A stretch of DNA of 38,410 nucleotides, taken from assembly GCA_025363075.1 (NCBI GenBank), contig JANYEP010000274.1:1-38410 (forward strand), read 5' to 3'. Source of the stretch: Chitinophagaceae bacterium. GTDB lineage: Bacteria > Bacteroidota > Bacteroidia > Chitinophagales > Chitinophagaceae. Made by a program: the position numbers and the translations under genes. Below are positions 16,786 through 23,647 of the stretch, piece by piece (the stretch's first letter is position 1; every line of letters starts with the position of its first letter). A model generated the notes under the pieces. That model ran no database searches and was not told the origin of the DNA. It saw nothing but the letters and a program-made list of their open reading frames with translations.

Positions 16786-18021
16786 CTACTTCTTCAAAAT
16801 TTCCAACACAGTTCCCAATAAAACATTTGTGCCCAAGGCTAAATCTTCGTAAGATGAGTATTCTAAAGGATTGTGGCTGATGCCATCTTTACTGCGAATG
16901 AAAATCATTCCATAATCTGTGGCATAAGACAATGGCAAAGAATCGTGAAAAGGGCCACTCATTAATTCGGGTGCATCAAGGTTTAAAGCCTTGCATTCGT
17001 TATGAATAATTTCTTTAATCCAATCTGCACAATAACGAGGTTCGCTATTGGTATCTTCAGAAATTTCGTAAGCCAGTTGATGTTTTTTAGCAATCTCATT
17101 TATTTTATTTCGAAGTTGTTGTTCGTATTTATTCCTACGTTCCAAATCAATATCACGTAAATCAATCGTCATTGTAATTTCTTCTGCAATAATATTTCTG
17201 CTTGCAGGAAAAACATTTAAAGTGCCTACAGTTCCTACAGTTGGTGCAAATGGAACTTGTGTTGCTATTTGATTAAGAGCTACAATAATTTCTGCAGCAC
17301 CCAGCATTGCATCTTTACGCAAATGCATTGGCACACTGCCTGCGTGACCTGCCATTCCTTTTAATTTCAAGGTCCACCACAATGGGCCTGAAATGCCTGA
17401 TACCACAGCAATTGGCTTATTGGCAACATCCAAAACAGGACCTTGTTCAATATGCAATTCAAGAAAACAAAAAATGCTGCCTGGTTTGTATTCGTCCTCT
17501 TTGAATTTGGTAATATCACAACCAAAATCTTTTAAAGCTTGTTCACGTGTAATACCATCTTTATCTTTTCTTGCCAAATCTCCTTCTTCCAATTTTCCTA
17601 AAATTCCTTTACTACCAAACAAGCCTTTATTAAAACGCCAACCTTCTTCATCAGCAAAAGAAATTATTTCGATAGAGCGATTTGGGGTGATATTATTTTT
17701 TTTTAAAGTAGTTGCAACTTCAATGGCACTAAGCACTCCAGCCACACCATCAAACCTGCCACCATAAGGTTGAGAGTCTAAATGAGAGCCCATCATTAAC
17801 ACAGGCAATGAAGCATCTTTACCTTCCAAACGACCAATCAAATTTCCAAAATTATCAATCTTGGTTTTCATTCCTGCTTCTTGCATCCACGATGCAGCCA
17901 ATTCAAAAGCTTTCTTTTCATCTGGTGAATGTGCAGGACGATTAGTGCCTGTTTCTCCAATTTTACCAATAAGGCTCATTGCCTCAAAGTGTTGCTGTAA
18001 GCGGGTTGGATTGATTTGCAT
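16786..18021 (-). CDS. M20-family Zn-dependent carbamoyl-amino-acid hydrolase / allantoate amidohydrolase-like
   Basis: The 411-residue protein belongs to the dimetal Zn hydrolases of the hydantoinase/carbamoylase type, which includes N-carbamoyl-L-amino-acid hydrolase, allantoate amidohydrolase and bacterial beta-ureidopropionase. Expected metal-site residues are visible: H80 in MGSHLDS, D91 in GRFDGVAG, the E125-E126 pair in FADEEGWRF, H190 in ELHIEQGP and H383 in GISHNPLEY. The lid/dimer domain motif GMAGHAGSVPM holds H226. Such enzymes split a carbamoyl group off an amino acid, giving ammonia and CO2. The preA-mmsA cluster for uracil breakdown starts about 1.8 kb away on the same strand, so N-carbamoyl-beta-alanine is one candidate substrate, which would duplicate the nitrilase-type enzyme there. 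Allantoate or another ureido compound is equally possible: no other purine-degradation gene is in the window. Family sure, substrate open. Confidence 0.85.
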   Translation of the reverse strand: MQINPTRLQQHFEAMSLIGKIGETGTNRPAHSPDEKKAFELAASWMQEAGMKTKIDNFGNLIGRLEGKDASLPVLMMGSHLDSQPYGGRFDGVAGVLSAIEVATTLKKNNITPNRSIEIISFADEEGWRFNKGLFGSKGILGKLEEGDLARKDKDGITREQALKDFGCDITKFKEDEYKPGSIFCFLELHIEQGPVLDVANKPIAVVSGISGPLWWTLKLKGMAGHAGSVPMHLRKDAMLGAAEIIVALNQIATQVPFAPTVGTVGTLNVFPASRNIIAEEITMTIDLRDIDLERRNKYEQQLRNKINEIAKKHQLAYEISEDTNSEPRYCADWIKEIIHNECKALNLDAPELMSGPFHDSLPLSYATDYGMIFIRSKDGISHNPLEYSSYEDLALGTNVLLGTVLEILKK

Positions 18022-18054
18022 TTTGAATGATAAATTTTGAATGTTGAATTATTC

Positions 18055-18912
18055 TTATGAAATATGAAAAAGCCATTTTCCGACATCCCATAAAAATCTT
18101 CCAAACATTCCTACTGTAACAGAATATAGAACAGTTTTATGTGTTATGGATTTGTCATTTTTATTTTTAAATTCAATCATTGGATAGACCCATCGAAAAT
18201 AATGGAACAAAATTCTAATTGATAACAAACTAAATAGAAAGAGATAAATAAATACTGCATTTATAAGAAATGAGTTGTTAATAAATGTGTTGTTAATAAA
18301 GTTTGAAAATCTAAAGCAAACCCAAAAAGAAAATGGCATACCTAATAACCAAACAACAATATCATATGTACTTACCTTGTGAACAAATTTTAATTTTTTA
18401 TTGAGGAAAAACCTATCTAATTCACTATATACACCATTTACCCAAGTTGAATCATATCCTTCAACTTTAAAGTAAGAGTTGTTCGGTGTTTTATCATTTA
18501 GCTGAATCGAAAAGTCAAAAACTTTTGGTTTAGAAAAGTCAATAAAGAGTTGGAAAAAATTTCTTGGATGGTAATTAAATTGTGAAACGTAAGGAACTTC
18601 ACTATTAACATAAACAGATTTAATTTTTTCAGGAAAGATGTCTGCATTAAACACCTCATCAATCGAGCCAAATAAATCTTCTCCTTTTGTACCCTTAATT
18701 GTCAATTTCAACAAACTACATTTGCTCAATTCCTCTTTGGCTGCATCAATATTTTTTAAATCATCTAAAGTTTCAATAAAAGTGCTTTCGAGTACTTTAG
18801 CTTCTGTTGCTTTTGTTTGTAAAACGTTCATTATTTTTTGAAGCTCAATTTTTTCTAAGTTCAAAGAATTAATTGGTTTTTCAAGTTCAATTCTTAAAAT
18901 ATTATTATTCAC
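18055..18912 (-). CDS. Uncharacterised protein with two C-terminal membrane segments
   Basis: I do not recognise this 285-residue protein. The first 180 residues are polar and predicted soluble. They begin with a heptad-like region (EKPINSLNLEKIELQKIM and on to about residue 80) that could form a coiled coil, then a mixed alpha/beta part with FQLFIDFSKPKVFDFSIQLN. Two hydrophobic segments follow at about 187-206 (VVWLLGMPFSFWVCF) and 216-240 (INAVFIYLFLFSLLSIRILF), then a short soluble tail. There is no signal peptide, so the N-terminal part is probably cytoplasmic. It lies 34 bases downstream of a higBA-type toxin-antitoxin pair on the same strand and may share its transcript. Its codons look as AT-rich as those of the TA genes. 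It could be an accessory gene carried with them, which is inference. Confidence 0.6.
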   Translation of the reverse strand: MNNNILRIELEKPINSLNLEKIELQKIMNVLQTKATEAKVLESTFIETLDDLKNIDAAKEELSKCSLLKLTIKGTKGEDLFGSIDEVFNADIFPEKIKSVYVNSEVPYVSQFNYHPRNFFQLFIDFSKPKVFDFSIQLNDKTPNNSYFKVEGYDSTWVNGVYSELDRFFLNKKLKFVHKVSTYDIVVWLLGMPFSFWVCFRFSNFINNTFINNSFLINAVFIYLFLFSLLSIRILFHYFRWVYPMIEFKNKNDKSITHKTVLYSVTVGMFGRFLWDVGKWLFHIS

Positions 18913-18946
18913 GATAAGGTACTTTTATTGTTTTAAAATGAAGAAA

Positions 18947-19303
18947 CTATGCCAACAAAACATCAGAAGGAATACTAAATTCTTTATGAAACATTTTTGC
19001 TAATTCCAAAGTCAATGGTTTTCGTTTATTAAGCAATGCTGAGATATAACCTTTTGTTCCAACTTTATCAATTAGGTCTTTGCTTTTCATTCCCCTTTCC
19101 TGCATTTTAAGTTTAATGGCTTCTATTGGATCTGGTGTGGGAATTGAGTAGTGTTTGTTTTCATATTCTTTCACTAACAACAAAGCTACTTTAAGCTTTT
19201 CGCCTTGTGGTGTATTGGGTTTTACTTTTTTATCAAACATTCCATCAACCCAATCCAAGTATTGCTGATACTGCTTTTTGCTTGTTATTATTTTTAGTTC
19301 CAT
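18947..19303 (-). CDS. higA: HigA-like helix-turn-helix antitoxin
   Basis: This 118-residue protein resembles HigA antitoxins paired with HigB toxins of the PF09907 class. An N-terminal region at about 1-60 (KQYQQYLDWVDGMF, then GEKLKVALLLVKEYE) is typical of these antitoxins, with the conserved IPTPDPIEAIKLKMQERGMK linker. A Xre-type helix-turn-helix at about 68-110 includes KDLIDKVGTKGYISALLNK and RKPLTLELAKMFH. The expected role is to neutralise the upstream toxin and repress the shared promoter through the HTH. It starts two bases after the toxin stop, so the pair is translationally tight. The toxin-first order is the usual one for higBA. The family call is secure and the symbol is by type, not by orthology to a named gene. 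Confidence 0.85.
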   Translation of the reverse strand: MELKIITSKKQYQQYLDWVDGMFDKKVKPNTPQGEKLKVALLLVKEYENKHYSIPTPDPIEAIKLKMQERGMKSKDLIDKVGTKGYISALLNKRKPLTLELAKMFHKEFSIPSDVLLA

Positions 19304-19305
19304 AA

Positions 19306-19617
19306 TTATTTCTTTTTAAATTGAATTTTAGTTACATCAATTTTATCATATTCTGTATGTGTACCAAACCATTTTATTTGAATGGCTTTAAATTCAAAAA
19401 CTATCCTTACAACTAACCTGTATTTATTACCCATAATATTGAATACAACCCTATCATCTGCTACCAAACTTGCATTACCATACACTTTTTTTAACTCGTT
19501 AAAGTTTTTAAAGTCGCAAGTCAGCAACTCGTGATACCAAGCATATAAAGCTGTTGCAGCTTCAGGGTACTTTTTACAATAATCCAATAAAGTTTTGCGA
19601 GTTATAATATTAAACAC
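19306..19617 (-). CDS. higB: HigB-like mRNA interferase toxin
   Basis: The 103-residue protein matches the HigB_toxin (PF09907, RelE-superfamily fold) type. It opens with MFNIITRKTLLDYCKKYPEA, continues with ALYAWYHELLTCDFKNFNEL, and has a basic core NKYRLVVRIVFEFKAIQIKW followed by FGTHTEYDKID, a near-invariant ending in the family. HigB toxins cleave mRNA on the ribosome. The gene is first in the two-gene unit with the HTH antitoxin two bases downstream. The 180 bases upstream hold the preA 3' repeat/terminator and an AT-rich stretch at about 19618-19690. The latter includes a ttttccaatggaaaac inverted repeat close to the start (19637-19652) that could be an operator for the antitoxin. Confidence 0.85.
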   Translation of the reverse strand: MFNIITRKTLLDYCKKYPEAATALYAWYHELLTCDFKNFNELKKVYGNASLVADDRVVFNIMGNKYRLVVRIVFEFKAIQIKWFGTHTEYDKIDVTKIQFKKK

Positions 19618-19636
19618 AATTCAAAAATATAAAAAG

Positions 19637-19652
19637 TTTTCCAATGGAAAAC
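19637..19652. promoter_or_regulatory. Candidate operator palindrome upstream of the HigBA pair
   Basis: TTTTCCAATGGAAAAC contains the inverted repeat GTTTTCC/GGAAAAC around a two-base centre and sits about 20-35 bases upstream of the toxin start. Xre-type antitoxins commonly bind such palindromes. Binding here is inference. Confidence 0.35.
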
Positions 19653-19693
19653 TTTTTATTGAAAAAATATTGTTAGAAAACGTAAGAAAAGTT

Positions 19694-19789
19694 CAATAGA
19701 ATTACAAAACTTCAATGGTGCTAACGCCACTATAGTTCAATAGTAGCACTAATGCTTGGACAATATAAAAATAAAAATTGCGAAGCAAA
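19694..19789. repeat. 96-nt 3'-end repeat element, copy 1 (after preA)
   Basis: This 96-base stretch aligns without gaps to 28923-29018, with 78 identical positions by my hand count. Both copies start CAATAGAATT, share an ACGCCACT centre and end TTGCGAAGCAA. Read on the minus strand it begins eight bases after the preA stop codon, starting with the terminator-like hairpin. The other copy sits at the same place after mmsA. Confidence 0.85.
19770..19789 (-). terminator. Terminator after preA (inside repeat copy 1)
   Basis: On the minus strand TTGC-TTC-GCAA (19788-19778) forms a short hairpin followed directly by TTTTTATTTTT. It is a small but properly placed Rho-independent terminator nine bases after the preA stop. 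Confidence 0.6.
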
Positions 19790-19797
19790 TAAAAAAA

Positions 19798-21066
19798 TTA
19801 ATGATCATTCAAAGCCCTGCCTTCTGCCTGCCACATTTTCCAATTAATATAATCTGGTGCCACACGATGTTCTTCCATTGTAATACATTCTGCAACTGGG
19901 CAAACTAATTTACACAAATTGCAACCCACACATTCATCTTCTTTTATGGTGTAAGTATTGTAAGGATTTCCTTGTTGAATATTGATGGATTGATGCGAAG
20001 TATCTTCACAAGCAATATAGCATAAACCACAATGAATACAGGCATCTTGATTGATTTTGGCTATATGATGATAGTTGATGTCGAGGTCTTCCCAATGTGT
20101 TATTTTTTCTACAGATTTACCAATAAAATCGTTGATAGTTTTGAAACCTTTTTCATCCATCCAGTTACTCATTCCTTCACACATATCTTCAACAATTCTA
20201 AAACCGTGTTTCATAGCTGCTGTACACACTTGCACACTTGTAGCACCCAACAACATAAATTCAACGGCATCTTTCCAGGTGCTGATACCACCAATGCCAG
20301 AAATTGGCACTTTAGACGTTAACTCATCTTGCGAAATAGTAGTTAAAAATTTAAGGGCAATAGGTTTTACTGCAGGACCACAATAACCACCAAAAACAGA
20401 TTTTCCTGCAACATAAGGATTGGGTACAAGCGTGTCTAAATCAATGCCAGTAACACTTTGAATGGTGTTGATTAAACTTAAAGCATTCGTTCCACCTTCA
20501 ACAGCAGCACGACCTGTTGGCACAACACTATGCACATTGGGTGTAAGTTTAGTGATGACAGGAATGGTTGCTTTTTCCATCACCCACTCCACTACCATTT
20601 TAGCAATATGTGGATCTTGACCAACAGCAGCACCCATTCCACGTTCTGTCATACCGTGTGGACAACCAAAGTTGAGTTCAAAACCCATAGCACCAGCATC
20701 TTCACATTTCTTAATCAGTTCGTGCCACGACTCCCTATTATTGTCTGCCATCAATGAAACAATCATTGCACGGTCAGGAAACAACTTAACAACTTCTGTA
20801 ATTTCCTTGAGGTTGATATCAAGTGGTCTGTCACTAATAAGTTCAATATTATTAAAGCCCATTATACGGCTGCCGTGATAATCCACAGCACTGTAACGCG
20901 ATGAAACGTTCTTGACTTGTGAGCCCAATGTTTTCCATACAACGCCACCCCAGCCTGCTTCATAGGCACGTAGTACATTTATTTTTTTATCGGTTGGCGG
21001 TGCACTTGCTAACCAAAAAGGATTAGGTGATTTAATGCCGAGGAAGTTTGTTTCTAAAGATGCCAT
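19798..21066 (-). CDS. preA: NAD-dependent dihydropyrimidine dehydrogenase, catalytic subunit PreA
   Basis: The 422-residue protein reduces uracil and thymine to the 5,6-dihydro forms together with PreT. The FMN-binding TIM barrel fills residues 1-310: the start NFLGIKSPNPFWLASAPPT is typical. The loop FELNFGCPHGMTERGMG holds C135, matching the catalytic cysteine of dihydropyrimidine dehydrogenases. ISGIGGISTWKDAVEFMLLG is the phosphate-binding end of the barrel. A C-terminal two-cluster ferredoxin domain follows with CIHCGLCYIAC and CVGCNLCKLVC, binding two [4Fe-4S] clusters that pass electrons from PreT. The order of reaction partners fits the gene order, since preT lies 45 bases upstream. 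It is the last gene of the pyrimidine run and is followed by a short terminator within a 96-nt repeat. Confidence 0.95.
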   Translation of the reverse strand: MASLETNFLGIKSPNPFWLASAPPTDKKINVLRAYEAGWGGVVWKTLGSQVKNVSSRYSAVDYHGSRIMGFNNIELISDRPLDINLKEITEVVKLFPDRAMIVSLMADNNRESWHELIKKCEDAGAMGFELNFGCPHGMTERGMGAAVGQDPHIAKMVVEWVMEKATIPVITKLTPNVHSVVPTGRAAVEGGTNALSLINTIQSVTGIDLDTLVPNPYVAGKSVFGGYCGPAVKPIALKFLTTISQDELTSKVPISGIGGISTWKDAVEFMLLGATSVQVCTAAMKHGFRIVEDMCEGMSNWMDEKGFKTINDFIGKSVEKITHWEDLDINYHHIAKINQDACIHCGLCYIACEDTSHQSINIQQGNPYNTYTIKEDECVGCNLCKLVCPVAECITMEEHRVAPDYINWKMWQAEGRALNDH

Positions 21067-21095
21067 TATGAATTATTTTAAATTTTAGTTAATTG

Positions 21096-21129
21096 TTTAT
21101 GTTGAAAGTCATTAATTGTTCAACATAAA
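21096..21129 (-). promoter_or_regulatory. Hairpin spanning the preT stop codon in the preT-preA junction
   Basis: TTTATGTTGAA (21096-21106) and TTCAACATAAA (21119-21129) are perfect 11-base complements around a 12-base loop containing the preT stop (21112-21114). No T tract follows on the minus strand, so mRNA processing, stability or partial attenuation between the two subunit genes is more likely than termination. Confidence 0.5.
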
Positions 21130-22449
21130 TTTTAGTATAGCACTCGCTCCATCTTTACCAGCTTGAACAGCATCCACAACCTCTTTTCCTCCATTCACAC
21201 AATCGCCACCAGCAAACACTTTATCAATATTGGTAACATTATTTACAATGTTTATTTTGCCCCTGTTATTATTAATTCCATAAGAAGAAACCAATTGTTC
21301 AAAAGGGTTTTGACCAGTTGCTTTAATTACCATATCAACATCAAGCGTAACAGTTTCTCCTGTTGCAATAGGTGCAGGTTTTCCCTTGGCATCAGGCTCT
21401 CCCAACTTCATCACATCACAAACCAATGCTTTTACTTTTCCATTTTTACCAACAATTTCTTTTGGTGCAGCCAACCATAAAGTAGCACAGCCATCCAATC
21501 TTGCAATGTCCAATTCGTGTTGTGTACAATTCTTTTCAGCTTCTGTTCTACGATATACCATCGTTACTTCATTTGACCCTAACCGTTTGGCTTGTGTGGC
21601 AGCATCAATTGCTGTCATACCCATTCCAATTACAGCAACTCTATCTCCAACTTTTATAGAAGAATATCCTTTATCTCTAAGATTATAAATAAACTCAATC
21701 GCATCTTCAACACCTTCTAAATTTTCCCCAGGAATATTTAATTTATTTGCCAAACCCACGCCAATAGAGAGATACACGGCATCATAATTTCTTTGCAATT
21801 CTTCCAATGAAATATTCTTACCTAACTCTTGATTGTATTTTACATCAATACCACCAACACCTAAAATATAATTTACTTCATCTTCACAAAACTGTGGCGT
21901 TACTTTATAAGCAGCAATTCCATAAGTCATTAAACCACCGCCTTTGCTTTCCTTTTCATAAATCGTTACATCAACGCCTTCTATAGAAAGAACGTGAGCA
22001 CAACTTAATCCAGCAGGTCCAGCACCAACAATGGCTACTTTTTTGCCAGTTGATTGTTTGCGTTCAAACAACTGCCAGTTATTTTTCATTGCAATTTCCG
22101 TAGAATAGCGTTGCAGCTTGGCAATATGAATTGGCGTTTCATCCATATTGTTATACACACAAGCACCTTCACAAAGTTTCTCTACAGGGCAAACCTTGCT
22201 ACAGCCTGCACCCATTATGTTTGATTGAAAAATAGTATGTGCTGAGCCTTTAATATTATCAGTTGTAATTTGCTTAATAAACTTTGGAATATTGATGCTC
22301 GTTGGACACAACTTGGTGCAAGGTGCATCGTAGCAAAACAAGCAACGATTGGCTTCTGTTAATGCTGCATCCGTAGTTTCAAAAGGTGGATGAATATCTG
22401 CAAAGTTTTGCTGGTATTGAGTTTCAGTTAGTCTGTTGTTTTGTATCAT
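21112..22449 (-). CDS. preT: NAD(P)-dependent dihydropyrimidine dehydrogenase, electron-transfer subunit PreT
   Basis: I place the start at the ATG at 22449 (445 residues). The frame continues 12 codons further upstream, but that stretch is the CGCAAAG-type intergenic repeat. The N-terminal Fe-S domain has C36-x2-C39-x4-C44-x3-C48 in NRCLFCYDAPCTKLCP and C83/C87/C93/C97 in GAGCSKVCPVEKLCEGAC, as in glutamate-synthase-small-subunit-like proteins. The FAD Rossmann motif GAGPAG is at 142-147, and a second nucleotide site GMGMTAIDAA binds NAD(P)H. The C-terminal VFAGGDCVNGGKEVVDAVQAG closes the FAD site. PreT takes hydride from NAD(P)H and passes electrons to PreA, which follows 45 bases downstream. 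The pair mirrors the single-chain mammalian enzyme split into two. Confidence 0.94.
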   Translation of the reverse strand: MIQNNRLTETQYQQNFADIHPPFETTDAALTEANRCLFCYDAPCTKLCPTSINIPKFIKQITTDNIKGSAHTIFQSNIMGAGCSKVCPVEKLCEGACVYNNMDETPIHIAKLQRYSTEIAMKNNWQLFERKQSTGKKVAIVGAGPAGLSCAHVLSIEGVDVTIYEKESKGGGLMTYGIAAYKVTPQFCEDEVNYILGVGGIDVKYNQELGKNISLEELQRNYDAVYLSIGVGLANKLNIPGENLEGVEDAIEFIYNLRDKGYSSIKVGDRVAVIGMGMTAIDAATQAKRLGSNEVTMVYRRTEAEKNCTQHELDIARLDGCATLWLAAPKEIVGKNGKVKALVCDVMKLGEPDAKGKPAPIATGETVTLDVDMVIKATGQNPFEQLVSSYGINNNRGKINIVNNVTNIDKVFAGGDCVNGGKEVVDAVQAGKDGASAILKFMLNN

Positions 22450-22461
22450 ATATTTATTTTT

Positions 22462-22527
22462 TACGCAAAGCAACATAAGAAGCAAAGGAAAATTTTTGTA
22501 GCTTATGCACCTTTGCCACTTTGCGGG
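22462..22527. repeat. CGCAAAG-type intergenic repeat, preT upstream junction
   Basis: The stretch between the preT start and the nitrilase stop begins ACGCAAAG and ends CTTTGCGGG. It also repeats CATAAG/CTTATG and GCAAAGG/CCTTTGC internally, forming an imperfect inverted repeat. Similar CGCAAAG/CTTTGCG strings recur at about 23600-23645, just after the hydA stop. Such elements are common between genes in Bacteroidota. Confidence 0.55.
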
Positions 22528-22531
22528 TGTT

Positions 22532-23398
22532 TTATAATTTAGTTATTTCATTATACGTTTCAGGCCTTCTATCCCTAAAGAATTGCCATTTACTTCTTAT
22601 CTGTTCAATCAGGTCTAAATCAAATTCTGCAACCAGCAATTCATCATTGTCTTCACTCGCTTCTTTTATAATTTGTCCTAATGGATTTACAAAATAGGAT
22701 GTGCCATAAAACTTGCCCAAATTCCAGGGCTTTTCACTTCCCACACGATTGATGCAACCCATAAAATAACCATTGGCTACAGCGTGTGCAGGTTGTTCTA
22801 ACTTCCATAAATATTGAGATTGACCAACAGTTGTTGCACTTGGATTATAGACAATTTCAGCACCATTTAAACCCAAACATCTTGCACCATCAGGAAAATG
22901 TCTGTCATAACAAATATACACACCAACCTTTGCATATTTCGTCTGAAACACAGGATAGCCAAGGTTTCCAGGCTTAAAGAAATATTTTTCCCAAAAGCCA
23001 CCAGTATGTGGAATATGGTTTTTTCTATACTTGCCAAGGTATGTTCCATCAGCATCAATAACTGCAGCAGTGTTGTATAAAACGCCAGCCTGTTCCTTCT
23101 CATACATTGGCACAACAATCACCATCTGATACTTCTTTGCATATTCCTGCATTCGCTCAATCGTAGGCCCAGGAACAGTTTCAGCACTTGCATACCAAGC
23201 AGCATCTTGTCCAGGACAGAAATATGGCGTATTAAAAATTTCCTGAAAACAAAGAATCTGCACCCCTTGCCTGCCAGCTTCTTCAATGTAAGGAATATGC
23301 TTTTGCACCATTGCTTCCTTAATTTCTTCAATGGTCCCTTCGCCCTCTGTTTTAGGAAGTGAAAGTTGTATAAGTCCTGATTTTATTATTCTTGGCAT
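22532..23398 (-). CDS. Nitrilase-superfamily beta-ureidopropionase (N-carbamoyl-beta-alanine amidohydrolase)
   Basis: This 288-residue carbon-nitrogen hydrolase should convert N-carbamoyl-beta-alanine (from uracil) or N-carbamoyl-beta-aminoisobutyrate (from thymine) to the free beta-amino acid plus ammonia and CO2. The nitrilase catalytic triad is visible: E53 in CFQEIFNTPYFCP, K126 in KYRKNHIPH and C163 in YICYDRHFPDGAR. A structural Glu, E137 in FWEKYFFKPGN, is also present. FPDGARCLGLNGAEIVYNPS is close to beta-ureidopropionase and N-carbamoylputrescine amidase sequences. The position between preT and hydA argues strongly for the pyrimidine substrate. The protein is shorter than the human enzyme (384 aa), as it lacks that enzyme's N-terminal extension. 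It is flanked on both sides by palindromic intergenic repeats. Confidence 0.9.
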   Translation of the reverse strand: MPRIIKSGLIQLSLPKTEGEGTIEEIKEAMVQKHIPYIEEAGRQGVQILCFQEIFNTPYFCPGQDAAWYASAETVPGPTIERMQEYAKKYQMVIVVPMYEKEQAGVLYNTAAVIDADGTYLGKYRKNHIPHTGGFWEKYFFKPGNLGYPVFQTKYAKVGVYICYDRHFPDGARCLGLNGAEIVYNPSATTVGQSQYLWKLEQPAHAVANGYFMGCINRVGSEKPWNLGKFYGTSYFVNPLGQIIKEASEDNDELLVAEFDLDLIEQIRSKWQFFRDRRPETYNEITKL

Positions 23399-23412
23399 AG
23401 TTTTTTTATTTT

Positions 23413-23464
23413 GCCACTAAGGCACTAAGACACAAAATTCTTTGTGCCTTCGAGTCTTTGTGGC
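23413..23464. repeat. Imperfect intergenic palindrome between hydA and the nitrilase gene
   Basis: The arms 23413-23436 (starting GCCACTAAGGCAC) and 23441-23464 (ending GTCTTTGTGGC) are imperfect 24-base reverse complements around a four-base spacer. They lie just upstream of the nitrilase start. The rest of the 249-base spacer holds no recognisable gene. At its far end a CTTTGCG-type repeat (about 23609-23643) abuts the hydA stop. Confidence 0.7.
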
Positions 23465-23647
23465 TATTTATTTTTTTGAAACATCATCGTTCATTTATCT
23501 ATTCAACTTCAGTTTCCTGCTTTTCGTTTCAAGTCCTCGCCAATGCTTCGCTTGGCTGTGGGCTTTCCACTTCAATCAGGGTTAGATTCAGCATTAGTAA
23601 TTCTATTCAGCTTTGCGACTTTGCACCTTAGCTTCTTTGCGTGAAAC

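Noticed and set aside
22450-22485. Upstream ATG for preT
   Set aside because: The additional 12 codons come from CGCAAAG-type intergenic repeat sequence and are not part of the family. The same reasoning moves hydA from 25078 to 25042 and the aminotransferase from 28959 to 28869.
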